60,593 nt of DNA from a virus. The position numbers and the translations under genes were made by a program. Location: positions 1 to 60,593 of the IMG/VR virus record IMGVR_UViG_3300006920_000048, one strand, 5' to 3'. Within the stretch, counting starts at the first letter, position 1. Each line of letters starts with the position of its first letter. Positions 58,518-60,593 of the stretch are shown here, piece after piece. The notes under the pieces were generated by a model that saw only the letters and a program-made list of their open reading frames with translations, searched no databases and was not told the origin of the DNA.

Positions 58518-58521
58518 ATAT

Positions 58522-58558
58522 GTAGATACCCCACCTGGACATCAGCAGGGGTATCTAC
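58522..58558. terminator. Intergenic hairpin, possible terminator
   Basis: Arms GTAGATACCCC and GGGGTATCTAC, 11 bp perfect, loop 15 bases, immediately after the 58517 stop. No U-run follows, so Rho-dependent termination or RNA processing is as likely. Confidence 0.5.
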
Positions 58559-58601
58559 TAAACAACATATTAATTAGATACAATTATTTAAGAGGTGAAA
58601 A

Positions 58602-59159
58602 ATGTTAACGGTAGAACAAAGAGCAGTGCTTAAAGCTGATATCGAGGCGAGCGTAGATCCTGCTGTGGTTACGGCGTTAGGCGGTGGAGTAGTAGGTAGG
58701 GATGACACGACATTAGCTGCCATTTATAACGCGGACTCTGCATATGTTGCGTGGCGAAGCGATACACCAAAAAGCGGAATTTTCACAGCGCTGGCTTGGA
58801 AGAGTATGACTCCAATAGATGTGCCTGACGGTACTACTTTATGGACTAACCGAAGCCTGGCATGCCAAGGTAAGCAATTTGTCTTGCAGACTATGCTAAT
58901 CTCTGCAGGCACTACTTTAGATATGTCAGATAATTCTGTAAGAACGGGTATTAAAGACGCTATACAGGATTTGCCTTCTGGTATCGGTGGCGCGCTGCAA
59001 GATGCAGGGTGGCCAACAGTTAAAGCCGTTTCTATACGGTTTGCAACAAGAGCTGAGGAGCTTTTCGCCATAGGAGGCGGAACCCAAGGAACTCCAGGAA
59101 AGTTAGTTTTCCAGGGCACTATTACAATCAACGATATAGGAACAGCATTCAATGGCTAA
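58602..59159 (+). CDS. Conserved phage tail-region protein
   Basis: 185 aa, AGAGGTG before ATG. Opens MLTVEQRAVLKADIEASVDP, then SDSAYVAWR-like NADSAYVAWRSDTP and DGTTLWTNRSLACQGKQFVL, a family often next to tail fibres. Seems an all-helical structural or assembly protein. Overlaps the next gene by eight bases. Confidence 0.7.
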   Translation: MLTVEQRAVLKADIEASVDPAVVTALGGGVVGRDDTTLAAIYNADSAYVAWRSDTPKSGIFTALAWKSMTPIDVPDGTTLWTNRSLACQGKQFVLQTMLISAGTTLDMSDNSVRTGIKDAIQDLPSGIGGALQDAGWPTVKAVSIRFATRAEELFAIGGGTQGTPGKLVFQGTITINDIGTAFNG

Positions 59160-59652
59160 TGAATCCTACATTAACAAAGGAACTTCTGTTCTCTTTAACG
59201 GCGAGGTTGGTGCTGGTGTAGCCTTTTCTATGGAAGGGGTCGCAAATGCCGCTGGTCGCGTGTCGGCTCAAAAAGATTGGGGCGCACTACCTAGACCTGA
59301 TAGGTACGGATGGTCTTGTGAGGTGCAGTGGCAAGCTACCCCGGCTCAAGGGGCAGTCCTAGAGCTATATATCGCGGAAGCCCCGGACGCTGATAGTACA
59401 CAAATCAGTGGTGATGTTGGAACGTCGGACGCGGCTTTAGGTGATGTTGATATGCGCCGTAACTTAAAATTCATAGGTGCGGTAGTCAGTGAAAATGCAA
59501 CAGCGAGTGAGAAATGTGTTGCTTCTGGTGAGTTTTATAGCGATATGCGATACCACAGCGCGGCTGGATATAACGCAGGCGGAGCGTCTATAAATGCTAC
59601 AGACTCAAACTTCAGATTGGATATTTGGCCTATTTACGATCAGGGCCAGTAA
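59152..59652 (+). CDS. Structural protein, receptor-binding region
   Basis: 166 aa, beta-rich (YINKGTSVLFNGEVGAGVAF, GWSCEVQWQATPAQGAVLEL), Cys-containing at two places, ending DIWPIYDQGQ. It lies directly before the lectin-like fibre and is probably virion-associated. No recognised motif. Confidence 0.65.
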   Translation: MANESYINKGTSVLFNGEVGAGVAFSMEGVANAAGRVSAQKDWGALPRPDRYGWSCEVQWQATPAQGAVLELYIAEAPDADSTQISGDVGTSDAALGDVDMRRNLKFIGAVVSENATASEKCVASGEFYSDMRYHSAAGYNAGGASINATDSNFRLDIWPIYDQGQ

Positions 59653-59655
59653 ACA

Positions 59656-60593
59656 ATGGCCGGTTATTTTAAAGCTCGGGATAGGGATAGGACGCGACAG
59701 CCTGACCCTGTCCCGCAGTTAAAAAACCCCGCTAGATGGGCGATGGTCGACGTCGAGGGGCGGCCGTTGATGGGCGTCTCTGCTCAGGATATCGTTAAAA
59801 CGTATAATAATGCTGCCACAACAGGCTATACCGCAGGCGGGAGGGCATTAGAGTTTTCAGCCAATACTGCTTGGGTAGGTTACGGCAGTAATGCAGCTCT
59901 ACAACTAGGTACGTTTACCTGGATAATACAAGTCGCAATCCCAGCTGGTGCAGGCAATACGACTTTATGTAACACCAATGCCGGGACTATAAGTTCAGGT
60001 GGCGCGGTTCTGTATCGCGACGGGGCGGGTCGTATACAGCTTACTAAGCTAGACATTGCCAGCATTATCTATCCTACTGCACCGCTAATGAAGACAGACG
60101 GTAGTTTATCGACTGTCGTTTTATCCTACAACTCATCGACAGGTCGAGCGCATGTTGCGATTGACGGTAGGCTGGCAACAGGCACTCAAACTACAACATT
60201 TAATCACGGGTTAGTAGCGTCTAACAGATATTACTTAGCAGATACCACTTTTGCAGCGGCGCACAAGCGAAATCTCCTAGCGATATCACCTTATGAAACA
60301 TTAGATGACAAAGAACTAATCAGTTTATCACTTAACCCCTGGCAAATATTTCAGCCGATCAGTCGCAGGATATGGGTTAGTGTGCCGGCTGGCGGTTCCA
60401 TAGGCGCGTCATCTGGGACGAGCACCACCGCTGCTACTGGTGAAGCAATAATAAACAGTGTCGCAACTTCCGCTGGTACAAGCACTACCGCAGCTACCGG
60501 TGAAGCAATAATAAACAGTGTCGCAACTTCCGCCGGGACAAGCACCACCGCTGCTACTGGTGAAGCAATAATAAACAGTGTCGCAACTTCCTC
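59656..60593 (+). CDS. Lectin-like (LamG) tail fibre, 5' part, continuing off the contig end
   Basis: The frame is open from ATG 59656 to the last base. Residues ~1-235 form a concanavalin/LamG-like domain (LGTFTWIIQVAIPAGAGNTT, VVLSYNSSTGRAHVAIDGRL) that closes with LSLNPWQIFQPISRRIWV, a well-known ending of this domain in phage proteins. From residue ~250 it changes to 20-residue repeats of type STTAATGEAIINSVATSAGT. The gene very probably continues at base 1 of this window; simple joining of the two ends puts the frame out by one, so bases or repeat units are missing at the junction. Confidence 0.75.
   Translation, partial: MAGYFKARDRDRTRQPDPVPQLKNPARWAMVDVEGRPLMGVSAQDIVKTYNNAATTGYTAGGRALEFSANTAWVGYGSNAALQLGTFTWIIQVAIPAGAGNTTLCNTNAGTISSGGAVLYRDGAGRIQLTKLDIASIIYPTAPLMKTDGSLSTVVLSYNSSTGRAHVAIDGRLATGTQTTTFNHGLVASNRYYLADTTFAAAHKRNLLAISPYETLDDKELISLSLNPWQIFQPISRRIWVSVPAGGSIGASSGTSTTAATGEAIINSVATSAGTSTTAATGEAIINSVATSAGTSTTAATGEAIINSVATS
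60408..60593 (+). repeat. 60-bp coding tandem repeats at right contig end
   Basis: Units starting at 60421, 60481 and 60541 are almost identical over 60 bp, with differences mainly at third positions (GCTGGT/GCCGGG). They match the units at 1-240, but no exact overlap of the two ends is present. Confidence 0.85.

Noticed and set aside
1-60593. tRNA genes, integrase or phage RNA polymerase
   Set aside because: I looked for cloverleaf-like segments, tyrosine or serine recombinase motifs and T7-type polymerase motifs and saw none. A tRNA scan would be decisive; finding a tRNA would refute this.

Overview
The window looks like an essentially complete genome of a tailed, podovirus-like bacteriophage with a Gram-negative host. 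It encodes a large terminase, a portal, an N4-gp56-type major capsid protein and very large internal (ejection-type) virion proteins. I see no tail-sheath or tape-measure cassette. It also carries a lipoprotein next to a muralytic enzyme, a family-A DNA polymerase, an AEP/DUF927 primase-helicase and many tiny overlapping genes. I see no integrase, no phage RNA polymerase and no tRNA, so it is probably virulent and transcribed by host sigma70 RNA polymerase. The first and last bases both lie inside a 60-bp tandem repeat of what appears to be one tail gene. The contig is therefore most simply a circular or permuted genome opened in a repeat that the assembly could not resolve.

Layout. 1-5.0 kb (+): end of the repeat-bearing tail protein, a LamG-like protein, a second repeat protein, then a lysis-type cassette (membrane protein, DUF1353, muralytic enzyme, lipoprotein). 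5.0-18.6 kb (-): replication and recombination module (primase-helicase, SSB-like protein, SNF2 helicase, VRR-NUC nuclease, DUF3850, DUF6378, RecB/Cas4-like nuclease, HNH-like protein, and a PolA-type polymerase interrupted by an intein). 18.2-22.8 kb (-): a MoxR-type AAA+ ATPase and a metallopeptidase/VWA (DUF2201-type) protein, intermingled with nine tiny head-to-tail genes that share a C-terminal motif close to V-[IV]-N-G-C-I-x-L. 22.9-31.3 kb (-): early accessory region of small genes, with three near-identical sigma70 promoters and repeated palindromes (TTAGTAC-N3-GTACTAA), plus an AT-rich noncoding segment at 29.4-30.3 kb that may be an origin. 31.66 kb: a strong rightward promoter opens the late operon. 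31.7-60.6 kb (+): small genes, an Acb2-like anti-CBASS protein, terminase, portal, scaffold, capsid, adaptor and tail proteins, internal virion proteins and tail fibres.

How it works together. Leftward early transcription from repeated promoters would supply host-takeover and replication proteins, and rightward transcription from the TTGACA/TATAAC promoter would supply packaging, virion and lysis genes. The late operon runs through the contig junction into 1-5 kb and meets the leftward replication operon tail to tail at 5,009-5,014. The most interesting parts are the MoxR/VWA locus with its mini-gene family, the intein in the polymerase, the overlapping reading frame in the portal gene, the split giant virion protein and the repeated operator-like palindromes. 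All functions are assigned by reading protein motifs by eye; no database search was run.
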